Source: Actinomycetota bacterium (GTDB taxonomy: Bacteria > Actinomycetota > Thermoleophilia > Solirubrobacterales > Solirubrobacteraceae). From it: a DNA stretch of 64,000 nt. The position numbers and the translations under genes are program-made. Shown piece by piece: positions 8,891 to 16,558 of the stretch. The stretch spans positions 1-64,000 of the forward strand of contig JAFDWH010000016.1 in assembly GCA_018268595.1 (NCBI GenBank), written 5' to 3'. Within the stretch, counting starts at the first letter, position 1, and each line of letters begins with the position of its first letter. Under the pieces are notes generated by a model. The model saw only the letters and a list, made by a program, of their open reading frames with translations. It made no database searches and had not been told where the DNA came from.

Positions 8891-9952
8891 GTGCAGCTGA
8901 ACGACCTCGACCACGAGCGTCTGCGTCGCCTCGCCGCGATGCGGCCGCCGGACGGCACGCAGGCGAAGGTCCTCAGCGTGTACGTGGACCTCGACCCCAC
9001 CACCTTCGGCACGCAGCCGGCGCGCGCGAGACAGATCGGCTCGCTGCTCGACGAGGCCGACCGCCTGACGCGCCGCGACGGGCTCGACCACGCCGTGCAC
9101 GCGGCGCTGTGCGAGGACGTCGAGCGGGTGCGCGCGTACCTGCGCGGCGACGGCTTCGCGAAGGGCGCGCACGCGCTCGCGATCTTCGCGTGCGGCCCGG
9201 CCGGCCTGTTCGAGACGCTGCGACTGCCGGAACCGGTCCCCAGCCGCGTCGTCGTCGAGGACGGTCCGTGGCTCGACCCGCTCGTCGGGCACCGTCGCCG
9301 GCGCCGCTGCGTGGCGCTCGTCAGCCGCCGCACGCTGCGCGCGCTGCTCGACGGCCCCGCCGGGGAGCTGCGCGAGGTCGCCGACCTGACGGACGACGTG
9401 CACGGGCGCCACGACCAGGGCGGCTGGTCGCAGGCGCGCTACCAGCGCTCGATCGAGGAGGAGGTGCGCGCCCACCTCGAGCACGCCGCCACGACCCTGT
9501 TCGCGTTGCACCGGCGCACGCCGTTCGACGCGCTCGCGGTCGGCACCGCGCCGGAGCTGTGGCCGGACTTCGAGCGGGCGCTCCACCCCTACCTGCGCGA
9601 GCGCACGCTCGGCCGCTTCGACGTCGAGGTCGAGCACGCGACAGTCGAGCAGGCGCTCGCCGCCGCCCAGCCGCTGTTCGAGGCGGCCGAGCGGCGTCGC
9701 GTCGACGAGCTGCTCGCGCGCCTGGCGGCCGGGATCGGCACCGGCGACCGGGCGGTCGCCGGCTTCGAGCAGGTGCGCAGAGCACTCGACGAGCGGCGGA
9801 CCGAGACGCTGCTGTACGACGCGGGCCTGGCGCAGCCGGGCCTCGACGCCGCGATCGCCGACGCGCTCCTGCAGTCGGCCGAGGTCGTCGCGCTGCACGA
9901 GCGGCCGGAGCTGGGGCCGCTGGGCGGGATCGCCGCCGTCTTGCGCTTCTGA
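8891..9952 (+). CDS. baeRF-like (bacterial eRF1-related) protein
   Basis: 353-aa cytoplasmic protein resembling the baeRF/Rv2629-like group, distant relatives of eukaryotic release factor eRF1 and of Vms1/VLRF1 peptidyl-tRNA hydrolases. Supporting features are the N-terminal KVLSVYVDLDPT strand with a charged helical region (residues about 1-130), the central RRRRCVALVSRRTLRALL block, and the C-terminal sequence ending LGGIAAVLRF typical of that group. Start is GTG. The family assignment rests on recognised motifs, not a search. A ribosome-rescue or stress role is inference. Confidence 0.62.
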   Translation: MQLNDLDHERLRRLAAMRPPDGTQAKVLSVYVDLDPTTFGTQPARARQIGSLLDEADRLTRRDGLDHAVHAALCEDVERVRAYLRGDGFAKGAHALAIFACGPAGLFETLRLPEPVPSRVVVEDGPWLDPLVGHRRRRRCVALVSRRTLRALLDGPAGELREVADLTDDVHGRHDQGGWSQARYQRSIEEEVRAHLEHAATTLFALHRRTPFDALAVGTAPELWPDFERALHPYLRERTLGRFDVEVEHATVEQALAAAQPLFEAAERRRVDELLARLAAGIGTGDRAVAGFEQVRRALDERRTETLLYDAGLAQPGLDAAIADALLQSAEVVALHERPELGPLGGIAAVLRF

Positions 9953-10021
9953 GCGTGCGCGTCGCGCCCTCGGGGTATGTCGCTCGACGTAGCCACCCGA
10001 GACGCGATGGAGGCGAATGCG

Positions 10022-10531
10022 ATGACGGTCCGACCGAGCTCCCAGGGGATCCTCTCCGACGAGCACGCGGAGAAGCGCGGGGAGATCATCGACCTGCTCA
10101 AGAAGGCGTACTGGATGGAGCTCGAGACGGTGATGAGCTATCTCGCGAACTCCATCAACCCCGACGGGGTGCGCGCGCAGGAGATCGTCGAGTCGCTCGC
10201 CCAGGACGTTCAGGAGGAGCTGGGCCACGCGCAGCGGTTCGCGCAGCGGATCAAGGAGCTGTACGGCGTCGTGCCGGGCTCGCTCGACTTCGCCGCCGAG
10301 CAGTCCTACCTCCAGCCGCCCGAGCATCAGACCGACATCGTGCACGTGATCCGCGGCGTGATCGAGGCCGAGACGGGCGCGATCGAGCACTACAACCGCA
10401 TCATCGAGGTGACCGACGGCGTCGACTGGGTCACGCAGGACATGGTGATCGAGATCCTCCACGACGAGGAGGGCCACCGGCGCCTGTTCGAGGGCTACCT
10501 GCGCGAGTACGAGGCGGAGGGCCTCGCTTGA
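10022..10531 (+). CDS. Ferritin-like di-iron protein (bacterioferritin/DUF-type)
   Basis: 169-aa four-helix protein. Two ExxH pairs place the di-iron ligands: E66-LG-H69 (EELGH) in helix 2 and EEGH in helix 4 (HDEEGH), with further Glu in WMELE (33/35) and VIEAETGAIEHY. The ATG at MTVRPSS is preferred because GGAGG lies 8 nt upstream. An in-frame ATG 45 nt earlier lacks a ribosome site. Probably iron storage or oxidation, or protection from peroxide. Lies 69 nt after the baeRF-like gene. Confidence 0.82.
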   Translation: MTVRPSSQGILSDEHAEKRGEIIDLLKKAYWMELETVMSYLANSINPDGVRAQEIVESLAQDVQEELGHAQRFAQRIKELYGVVPGSLDFAAEQSYLQPPEHQTDIVHVIRGVIEAETGAIEHYNRIIEVTDGVDWVTQDMVIEILHDEEGHRRLFEGYLREYEAEGLA

Positions 10532-10628
10532 GCGGGACGGCGGCCCGGCGGCGCGAGCCGCCGCGGCGGGGCCTGCATTACGACGTTCACATCCGGTGGG
10601 GCGAAATCGCTATCGTGGCTGAGGCGCG

Positions 10629-10967
10629 ATGAAGCTCCTCGAGCTCACGACAGAAACCGACGGTGCCACGGTGCGGCTCGTCCTCACCGGCGAGCTCGAC
10701 ATCGCCGGCGCCGCGCGCGTCGAGCAGGAGCTCGAGCGGATCGAGCGCGAGGCGCCCGCGACGCTCGTGCTGGACCTGCGCGAGCTGGCGTTCATGGACT
10801 CGACGGGCCTGCGCGTGATCGTCGCGGCGGACGAGCGCGCCCGCGAGCAGGAGCGCCGGCTGGTCGTCGTGCGCGGCTCCGCCACCGTGCAGCGCATCAT
10901 CGAGATGACGCGCCTGCACGAGCGGCTCGAGATCGTCGACGACCCGGCCGCGGTCGAAGCGGGCTAG
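10629..10967 (+). CDS. STAS-domain anti-anti-sigma factor
   Basis: 112-aa single STAS domain of the SpoIIAA/RsbV type. LVLTGELDIAGA opens the core strand and FMDSTGLRVI carries the conserved phospho-acceptor Ser58. Such proteins release a sigma factor by binding its anti-sigma kinase when dephosphorylated. No anti-sigma kinase or sigma gene is adjacent, so the partner is unknown. TATCGT lies 12 nt before the ATG and GAGG is present in the short leader. Confidence 0.88.
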   Translation: MKLLELTTETDGATVRLVLTGELDIAGAARVEQELERIEREAPATLVLDLRELAFMDSTGLRVIVAADERAREQERRLVVVRGSATVQRIIEMTRLHERLEIVDDPAAVEAG

Positions 10968-11037
10968 CAGCGCCCAGGCGTGCCGGAGGCGTCGCCGCGC
11001 CCGGGGGCGCAGCCGCGCAGGCGCGCCCGCGGCGCGC

Positions 11038-11361
11038 TCAGGCGTCGCCCTCGCGCCACTCGTCGTCGGCCAGCTCGCTGCTGCGCTCGTGGTCGGCGTC
11101 GCCGCCGTCGCCGGCGCCCTCGTCCTCCGGCCGGCCGGCGTCGTGCATGATCGCGTGGGCCGACTGCTGGTCGCCGTGCGAGGCGTGCTCGATCAGCGCG
11201 TCCTCCGCCTCCTCGAAGCCCTCCGACTCGCCTCCCCCGCCCTCCACGACCGGACGCCGGGCGGGATCGAGGCGCTCGTCGCCGGCGACGCCGCCGATGC
11301 GGGCGGCCTCGGCCGCGGCGGCCTCGGTCTCCTCCTGCTCGTAGCGCGGATCCACGGTCAT
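11038..11361 (-). CDS. Small acidic hypothetical protein
   Basis: Protein of 107 aa, strongly acidic and rich in Glu, Ala and Asp, with no signal peptide, membrane segment or recognised domain. The ATG is supported by GGAGG immediately upstream (CCGAGGAGGACCG), so the gene is probably real. A longer frame reaching 11490 lacks support. Composition suggests a largely disordered polypeptide. It is convergent with the STAS gene. Confidence 0.6.
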   Translation of the reverse strand: MTVDPRYEQEETEAAAAEAARIGGVAGDERLDPARRPVVEGGGGESEGFEEAEDALIEHASHGDQQSAHAIMHDAGRPEDEGAGDGGDADHERSSELADDEWREGDA

Positions 11362-11488
11362 CGGTCCTCCTCGGTCGCGGTCGTGCCTGCCAGGTACCCG
11401 TCTGCCCATCCTGCCATGCCCGGCGGCCGCGCACGCCCGCTCGGCGATTTCACCGACTGGTGTCACATGCTCCGCCAGAGTGAACTTC

Positions 11489-11506
11489 ACCGTTTCCTTG
11501 AACGGT
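11489..11506. promoter_or_regulatory. 6-6-6 dyad between divergent small genes
   Basis: ACCGTT-TCCTTG-AACGGT is a perfect inverted repeat in a locally AT-richer stretch between the acidic hypothetical gene (minus) and the MerR-like gene (plus). It may be a regulator site. Nothing more can be said from sequence. Confidence 0.3.
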
Positions 11507-11614
11507 TAAGAGGTGCAAACTGGTGACAATTTCAGGTTTCGTGGAGTTTCCGGCTGTTTTTATTCATGTTTCAGCTTGGCACACCGCGTTGCGCTCGTTT
11601 ACGGTGACGACCGG

Positions 11615-11869
11615 ATGAGCGGCTATGCGACAAGCCATGCCTCGCGCGACGCCGCGGAGCTCTCCTGCTCCGAGGCGGCCGACGTCCTCGGCATCCCGCC
11701 GGCGGCGCTCGAGCGCTGGGCGGAGCGGCTCGCGTTCCCGCACGCCGAGGGCGCCGGCGGCACCGCCCGCTTCCGCCGCACCGAGATCGAGGCGCTGCGC
11801 GACGCGCTCGTGCGCACGCACTCGGTCGAAGGCGCCGTGCGCGCCGCACGCGAGCGCACGCAGCGCTGA
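11615..11869 (+). CDS. MerR-type/excisionase-like helix-turn-helix protein
   Basis: 84-aa DNA-binding protein with one winged-HTH of MerR type: CSEAADVLGIPPAALERWAERLAFP followed by the wing and RRTEIEALRDAL. There is no effector domain, so it is a minimal regulator. The chosen ATG has TACGGT 9 nt upstream, a spacing seen at many starts in this window and compatible with a leaderless transcript. The longer GTG-started frame runs through AT-rich, non-coding-looking sequence. Confidence 0.7.
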   Translation: MSGYATSHASRDAAELSCSEAADVLGIPPAALERWAERLAFPHAEGAGGTARFRRTEIEALRDALVRTHSVEGAVRAARERTQR

Positions 11870-11890
11870 CGCAGGCGAACAGGGCGCCTG

Positions 11891-11932
11891 TCTCGGGGCT
11901 CCGCGTCAGCGGCAACGCGCGGAGCCCCGAGA
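11891..11932. terminator. Bidirectional hairpin terminator
   Basis: A perfect 15-bp GC-rich stem (TCTCGGGGCTCCGCG and its complement) with a 12-nt loop lies between the convergent MerR-like gene and modC. No T-tract follows on either side, which is common for actinobacterial terminators. The position between converging genes supports the call. Confidence 0.7.
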
Positions 11933-11983
11933 GAGGTGCCGTGCGCGCCGTGCGCCGGCGCGACGCGGCGCGGCGGCGCATGC

Positions 11984-13057
11984 TCAGCGCGGCAGCACGC
12001 GCGTCGCGGCCGCCTTCCAGCTCGCGACCGCGCGGGCGCCCGGCGCGAGCCCGAGCCGCGCCGCCGAGGCGCCCGTCAGCTCGGCGGCGAGCGGCTGCGG
12101 CGCGGCGAGCCCCACGCGAACGCGGTTGCCGAGCGCCGTCACCGACGTGACCTCCACCTCCAGCCGGTTGCGCGCCGAGCCGGCGGGTGCGCTGCCGGCC
12201 GGCTCGAGCGCGATCTCCCACGGATGCACCGCGACCGCGACGTCGCCGCTCTCCGCGTGCGCGGCGAGCGCGACGACCTCGCCGCCGCCGTCCAGCAGCA
12301 CGCGCGTGAGCCCCTCCGCGTCGCGGCGCGCACGGCCGCGCAGCACGACCGCGCCCGTCAGATCCGCGACGAACGCTGACGCCGGCGCCGCGGCCAGCTC
12401 GGCGGCGCTGCCGCGCTGCACGATCCGCCCCGCGTCCAGCACTGCGACCGCGTCGCCGAGCAGCGCCGCCTCGGCGAAGTCGTGCGTGACAAGGATCGCC
12501 GGCACCTGCAGCTCGCGCAGCAGCACCGCCAGCTCGCGGCCGGCCGCGGCGGCGGAGCGGGCGTCGAGCGCGGCCAGCGGCTCGTCGAGCAGCAGCGCGC
12601 GCGGCCGCGCGGCGAGCGCGCGCGCGAGCGCGACGCGCTGGCGCTCCCCGCCGGACAGCGTCGCGGGGCGCGCGTCGGCGAGCGCCGCCATGCCGAAGCG
12701 CTCAAGCAGCGCGATGGCCGCGGTGCGGCGCTCGCGACGGGCGAGCTCGCGCGGCAACCCGTAGGCGACGTTGCGCCACGCGCTCAGATGGCCGAACAGC
12801 GCGTAGTCCTGGAAGACGTAGCCGCAGCGGCGCCGCTCCGGCGCCAGCTCGACGCGCGCCGCCGTGTCGAGCCACGTCTCGCCGCCGCAGACGACGCGCC
12901 CGCGCGCCGGCGTCAGCAGGCCGGCGACCGCGCGGAGCACGCTCGTCTTGCCGGCGCCCGACGGCCCGGCGAGCGCCAGGCACTCGCCGTCGGCCACCGC
13001 GAGCGCGAGGTCGAGGCGCAGCGCCCCGACCTGCGCCTCAAGCGCGAGCGAGAGCAT
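11984..13057 (-). CDS. modC: Molybdate ABC transporter ATPase ModC
   Basis: 357-aa ATPase of the molybdate importer. Walker A is GPSGAGKTS, the signature LSGGERQRVALARALA, Walker B ALLLDEPLAALD, H-loop VTHDFAEA. The C-terminal about 120 residues form a TOBE/Mop-type regulatory domain (NRLEVEVTSVTALGNRVRVGL). The N-terminus overlaps modB by 20 nt. Last gene of the modE-like/modA/modB/modC operon. Confidence 0.9.
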   Translation of the reverse strand: MLSLALEAQVGALRLDLALAVADGECLALAGPSGAGKTSVLRAVAGLLTPARGRVVCGGETWLDTAARVELAPERRRCGYVFQDYALFGHLSAWRNVAYGLPRELARRERRTAAIALLERFGMAALADARPATLSGGERQRVALARALAARPRALLLDEPLAALDARSAAAAGRELAVLLRELQVPAILVTHDFAEAALLGDAVAVLDAGRIVQRGSAAELAAAPASAFVADLTGAVVLRGRARRDAEGLTRVLLDGGGEVVALAAHAESGDVAVAVHPWEIALEPAGSAPAGSARNRLEVEVTSVTALGNRVRVGLAAPQPLAAELTGASAARLGLAPGARAVASWKAAATRVLPR

Positions 13058-13889
13058 CGTGCGTCAGCAGCTTGGTCGACAGCAGCAGCGCCCCGGAGAC
13101 CGCGACGAGCACCGCCGAGAGCGCGAGCGCGCCGTCGAAGTCGGTCGCGAAGTCGGCGTAGATCGCGAGCGGGGCCGTCTGCGTGATGCCGCGGAACGAG
13201 CCGGCGAACATCAGCGTCGCGCCGAACTCGCCGAGCGCGCGGCCCCACGCGAGCGCCAGCCCGGCGCCGAGGCCCGGCAGCGCCGCCGGCACGGCGACGC
13301 GCGCGAACGTGCGCGCCTCCCCCGCCCCCAGCGTGCGCGACGCCTCCAGCCAGCGCCGGTCGACGGCCGCGAACGCGGCCTGCGCGGCGCGCAGGTGGAA
13401 CGGCGCCGCGACGAAGATCAGCGCCACGACGACGCCGGCGGTCTGCAGCACGAGCTGGATCCCGGCGTCCTGGAGCGCGCCGCCCAGCAGCCCGTTCGGG
13501 CCGAGCGCCGCCAGCAGCCCGATCCCGGCGACCGCCGGCGGCAGCACGAGCGGCAGCTCCACGAGCGTCACGACGAGCGCGCGCCCGCGGAAGGCGCGCG
13601 TCGCGAGCAGGTAGGCGGCCGGCGTCCCGACGAGCAGGATCGCGGCGATCGCGATCGTCGTCGTCTCGATGCTGAGGCGCAGCGCGTCGCGCGCGGCCGG
13701 GTCGCCGAGCGCGGCGAGCAGCTCGCCGGGGCTGCTGTGCACGAAGATCGCGACGACCGGCAGCGTCAGGAACGTCAGCGCGACGGCGAGCGCGAGCGCG
13801 AGCAGCGCGCCGAACCAGCTCGGCCGCCGCCCGCGCGCGCTTCCCGCCGCCCGGCTGATCCTGCGCGCGCTGCCCGCCGCCCGGCTCAT
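13038..13889 (-). CDS. modB: Molybdate ABC transporter permease ModB
   Basis: 283-aa membrane permease with about five or six helices and the family EAA region (WLEASRTLGAGEARTFARVAVPAALPG). ATGA overlap with modA. The extreme N-terminus is odd: residues about 2-10 (SRAAGSARR) are repeated directly as SRAAGSARG, produced by a roughly 30-bp tandem duplication at 13829-13888 that includes the start region. The rest is a normal ModB. Confidence 0.88.
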   Translation of the reverse strand: MSRAAGSARRISRAAGSARGRRPSWFGALLALALAVALTFLTLPVVAIFVHSSPGELLAALGDPAARDALRLSIETTTIAIAAILLVGTPAAYLLATRAFRGRALVVTLVELPLVLPPAVAGIGLLAALGPNGLLGGALQDAGIQLVLQTAGVVVALIFVAAPFHLRAAQAAFAAVDRRWLEASRTLGAGEARTFARVAVPAALPGLGAGLALAWGRALGEFGATLMFAGSFRGITQTAPLAIYADFATDFDGALALSAVLVAVSGALLLSTKLLTHDALARA

Positions 13890-14662
13890 CCCCCCGGCGG
13901 CGGCGCGAACCCGGCCGCGCGCAGCTCGGCCGCGCCCTTCCCGCGCAGCAGCCCGGCGATGAAGCGCCGCGCCGCCGCCGCGTGCTGCGTGCCGTTCACG
14001 ACGGCGACCTCGTACGCGACGCTCGGCTGCAGCGCAGCCGGCAGCTCGATCGCCTTCAGCTTGCCGTTCGTCGCGTCCACGTCGGTGACGTACACGAAGC
14101 CGGCGTCGACGGCGCCCTGCGTGAGCTTGCCGACGATCCCCTTCACGTCGGGCTCCTCCGATCTGACGTTCGCGAGCACGGCCGCCGCGCGCCGCGCGCC
14201 GAGTCGGGCGAGCACGTCGCGCGTGTAGGAGCCGATCGGCACGCCGGCCGAGCCGATCGCGAGCGTCGCGCCCGGCTGCGCGAGGTCGGCGACGGAGGCG
14301 ACCTTCGCGCCCGTCGCGGGGACCGCGAGCACGAGCCGGTTGCCGGCGAACGCGACCGGTCTGCCGACGAGCCCCTCCGCGTGCAGCTGCTCGGGGAATC
14401 TCGGGCTGGCGGCGGCGAACACATCGGGCTTCACGCCCTGTCCGATCTGCGCCGCCAGCTCGTCCGAGCCCGCGAACGAGAAGCGCACCGCGCCGCCGTC
14501 GAACGCTCTGCCGTAGGCGGTGAAGGCGTCCGTCAGCGAGGAGGCCGCCGAGACGACGAGCGCTCCGCCGCTGCCGCCGTTCCCGCTCGAGCTGCTCCCG
14601 CATGCGCTCGTCGCCCCCGCCGCGATCGTCGCGAACAGCAGCGCCGTCAGACGCTTCCTCAC
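13886..14662 (-). CDS. modA: Molybdate-binding lipoprotein ModA
   Basis: 258-aa periplasmic-type binding protein anchored as a lipoprotein (signal peptide ending ATSAC, Cys21, then Ser/Gly linker). ModA landmarks: VVSAASSLTDAF near the N-terminus, RFSFAGSDELAAQI, DVFAAAS and the late DAGFVYVTDVDA segment. The start is GTG and lies 1 nt from the stop of the upstream regulator, so the two are co-transcribed. Confidence 0.92.
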   Translation of the reverse strand: MRKRLTALLFATIAAGATSACGSSSSGNGGSGGALVVSAASSLTDAFTAYGRAFDGGAVRFSFAGSDELAAQIGQGVKPDVFAAASPRFPEQLHAEGLVGRPVAFAGNRLVLAVPATGAKVASVADLAQPGATLAIGSAGVPIGSYTRDVLARLGARRAAAVLANVRSEEPDVKGIVGKLTQGAVDAGFVYVTDVDATNGKLKAIELPAALQPSVAYEVAVVNGTQHAAAARRFIAGLLRGKGAAELRAAGFAPPPGG

Positions 14663-14663
14663 C

Positions 14664-15056
14664 TCAGTCCCTTCGGTCGATCATCACGGACGTGGCCTTC
14701 ACCGCCGCGGTCGCGACGACGCCGGGTCTCAGGCCCAGCTCCTCGACCGAGTCGCGCGTGATCGCGGCCGTCACGAGGAACGGGCCGGCCTCCAGCTCGA
14801 CGAGCGCCATCACGCCGTCGACCTCGACCGAGCGCACGACGCCGGTGAAGCGGTTGCGGGCGGACAGGCGGTCGTCGGTGCGGTGTCGGCGCGGATGCGC
14901 GCTCAGGCGCTCGACCTCGGCGCGCGGCACGAGGCGGCGGTTGCGCTCGTCGCGGACGGTTCTGAGTCTCCCGGCGCGGTCCCAGCGGCGCAGCGTGTCG
15001 GCGCTGACGCCGAGCGCGCTCGCCGCCTCGCCGATCGTCAGGGTGCGCCCGGCCAT
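14664..15056 (-). CDS. MerR-type HTH fused to molybdate-binding Mop/TOBE domain (ModE-like)
   Basis: Regulator of about 130 aa. Residues about 4-50 are a MerR/excisionase HTH (LTIGEAASALGVSADTLRRWDRAGRLR). Residues about 65-130 are a Mop/TOBE fold (ARNRFTGVVRSVEVDGVMALVELEAG ending in TSVMI) as in ModE and molbindins. It leads the molybdate uptake operon and is therefore probably its molybdate-responsive regulator. A dyad at 15059-15077 abuts its start, suggesting autoregulation. An ATG 12 nt further upstream is possible but would fall inside the dyad. Confidence 0.82.
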   Translation of the reverse strand: MAGRTLTIGEAASALGVSADTLRRWDRAGRLRTVRDERNRRLVPRAEVERLSAHPRRHRTDDRLSARNRFTGVVRSVEVDGVMALVELEAGPFLVTAAITRDSVEELGLRPGVVATAAVKATSVMIDRRD

Positions 15057-15058
15057 GT

Positions 15059-15077
15059 GCCTAAGCATTGCATAGGC
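15059..15077. promoter_or_regulatory. Dyad operator candidate of the molybdate operon
   Basis: GCCTAAGC-ATT-GCATAGGC is an 8-3-8 inverted repeat with one mismatched pair, ending 3 nt from the ATG of the ModE-like regulator. Its size and location fit a homodimeric MerR-type or ModE-type repressor site controlling the mod operon. Confidence 0.5.
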
Positions 15078-15105
15078 ACTGTCGGCTGGGCGGTGCGGTT
15101 GCGGC

Positions 15106-16482
15106 TCAGCAGACCGGCTGCACTCTTGCGTGCTTCGGCGGCGCGCTCGCGCGCGCGACCGCCGTGCCCGCGAGCGCGCGGCGCACGTCGTCGAGCAGCA
15201 GGTCGACCATGTCGCGGCTGAAGCTCTCCTTCACGACCATCCGCAGCACCGCGACGTGCTCCGCGTTCGGCGGCAGCGAGTAGGCCGGCACGATCCAGCC
15301 GCGCTCGCGCAGGCGGTCCGACAGCGCGTAGACGTCGTGCGCCTCGGGGTCGGTCGCGCGCACGACGACGACGGGGAACGTCTCGCGGTCGTGCAGCGCC
15401 TCGAACGCGCCCGTCGCGAGCAGGCCCTCGGTCAGCGCCTGCGCGTTGTCGACCATCGCCTGCGCGATCCGCGCGTAGCCCGCTCTGCCGAGCCGGAGGA
15501 AGTTGAAGTACTGCAGGATCACGCTGTTGCTCGGCCGCGAGAAGTTGAGCGAGTAGTTCGGCATGTCGCCGCCGAGGTAGTTGATGTGGAACACCAGCTC
15601 GCTCGGCAGGTCGGATCTGTCGCGGAAGATGATCGTCCCCATACCCGGGTAGACGAGCCCGAACTTGTGGTTGGAGACGTTGATCGAGCGCACGCTCGGG
15701 AGGCGGAAGTCCCATGCCAGGTCGGGCCGCGTGAAGGGCGCGAGGAAGCCGCCGCTGGCGGCGTCGACGTGCAGCGGGACGTGCCAGCCGCGGTCGGCTC
15801 TGAGGCCCTGCAGCAGCGCGTCGATCTCCGCCAGCTCGTCGATCTGGCCGGTGAAGGTCGTGCACAGCAGCGCGCCGACGGCGATCGTGTTCTCGTCGAC
15901 GTTCGCGGCGACGTCGGCGGCGGACAGCGTGTACGCGCCCTCCGTCATCGGCACGACGCGCGGCTCGACGTCGAAGTAGCGCGTGAACTTCTCCCAGCAG
16001 GTGTGCACGTCGGCGCCGATCACGAGGTTCGGCCGGTCGGCCGGCAGGCCGGCTGCTGCGCGCCGGTCGCGCCACGACTGGCGGTGCGCGAGCATCGCGA
16101 GCATGATCGCCTCGGACGAGCCGATCGTCGCGGTGCCGACCGGCTCCGCCTCGTGCGGCGCGTGGAACAGGCGGCCGACCATCGTCACGACGCGCTCGTG
16201 GATCGCCTCCGTCTGCGGGTACTCGTCCTGGTCGATCATGTTCTTGCCGAGCGTCTCGGCCGCCAGCTTCTGCGCGGCCGGCTCCATCCACGGCGTGACG
16301 AACGAGGCGAGGTTGAGCGCGGGGTTGCCGTCGAGGTTCAGCTCGTCGTGCACGAGGCAGTAGGCCGCCTCCGCGTCCATCCCCTGCGCGGGGATCGCGA
16401 ACTTCGGCACCGGCCGGTCGACCCAGCGGCCCGCATACGCGGTCGCGTGGACGTCGTCGGCCCCGGTCCTGACCTTGTGCAT
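15106..16482 (-). CDS. gadB: Glutamate decarboxylase (PLP-dependent)
   Basis: 458-aa group II decarboxylase that converts glutamate to GABA, consuming a proton. The PLP lysine is K273 in SNHKFG, and the Asp that pairs with the pyridine nitrogen is D240 (HVDAASGG). Other GAD landmarks are TATIGSSEAIML and the C-terminal region AYSLPPNAEHVAVLR. The ATG has GGAGG upstream; the longer frame to 16641 is unsupported. No GABA antiporter is adjacent, so a role in acid resistance is not shown. Confidence 0.93.
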   Translation of the reverse strand: MHKVRTGADDVHATAYAGRWVDRPVPKFAIPAQGMDAEAAYCLVHDELNLDGNPALNLASFVTPWMEPAAQKLAAETLGKNMIDQDEYPQTEAIHERVVTMVGRLFHAPHEAEPVGTATIGSSEAIMLAMLAHRQSWRDRRAAAGLPADRPNLVIGADVHTCWEKFTRYFDVEPRVVPMTEGAYTLSAADVAANVDENTIAVGALLCTTFTGQIDELAEIDALLQGLRADRGWHVPLHVDAASGGFLAPFTRPDLAWDFRLPSVRSINVSNHKFGLVYPGMGTIIFRDRSDLPSELVFHINYLGGDMPNYSLNFSRPSNSVILQYFNFLRLGRAGYARIAQAMVDNAQALTEGLLATGAFEALHDRETFPVVVVRATDPEAHDVYALSDRLRERGWIVPAYSLPPNAEHVAVLRMVVKESFSRDMVDLLLDDVRRALAGTAVARASAPPKHARVQPVC

Positions 16483-16558
16483 CTGCGCTCCTCCGTGTCG
16501 GCGTCGATGAAGTCGGTCTCCCCGCGCGCCGGTGCCGGCTACACCTGCGAGCGGTCTT

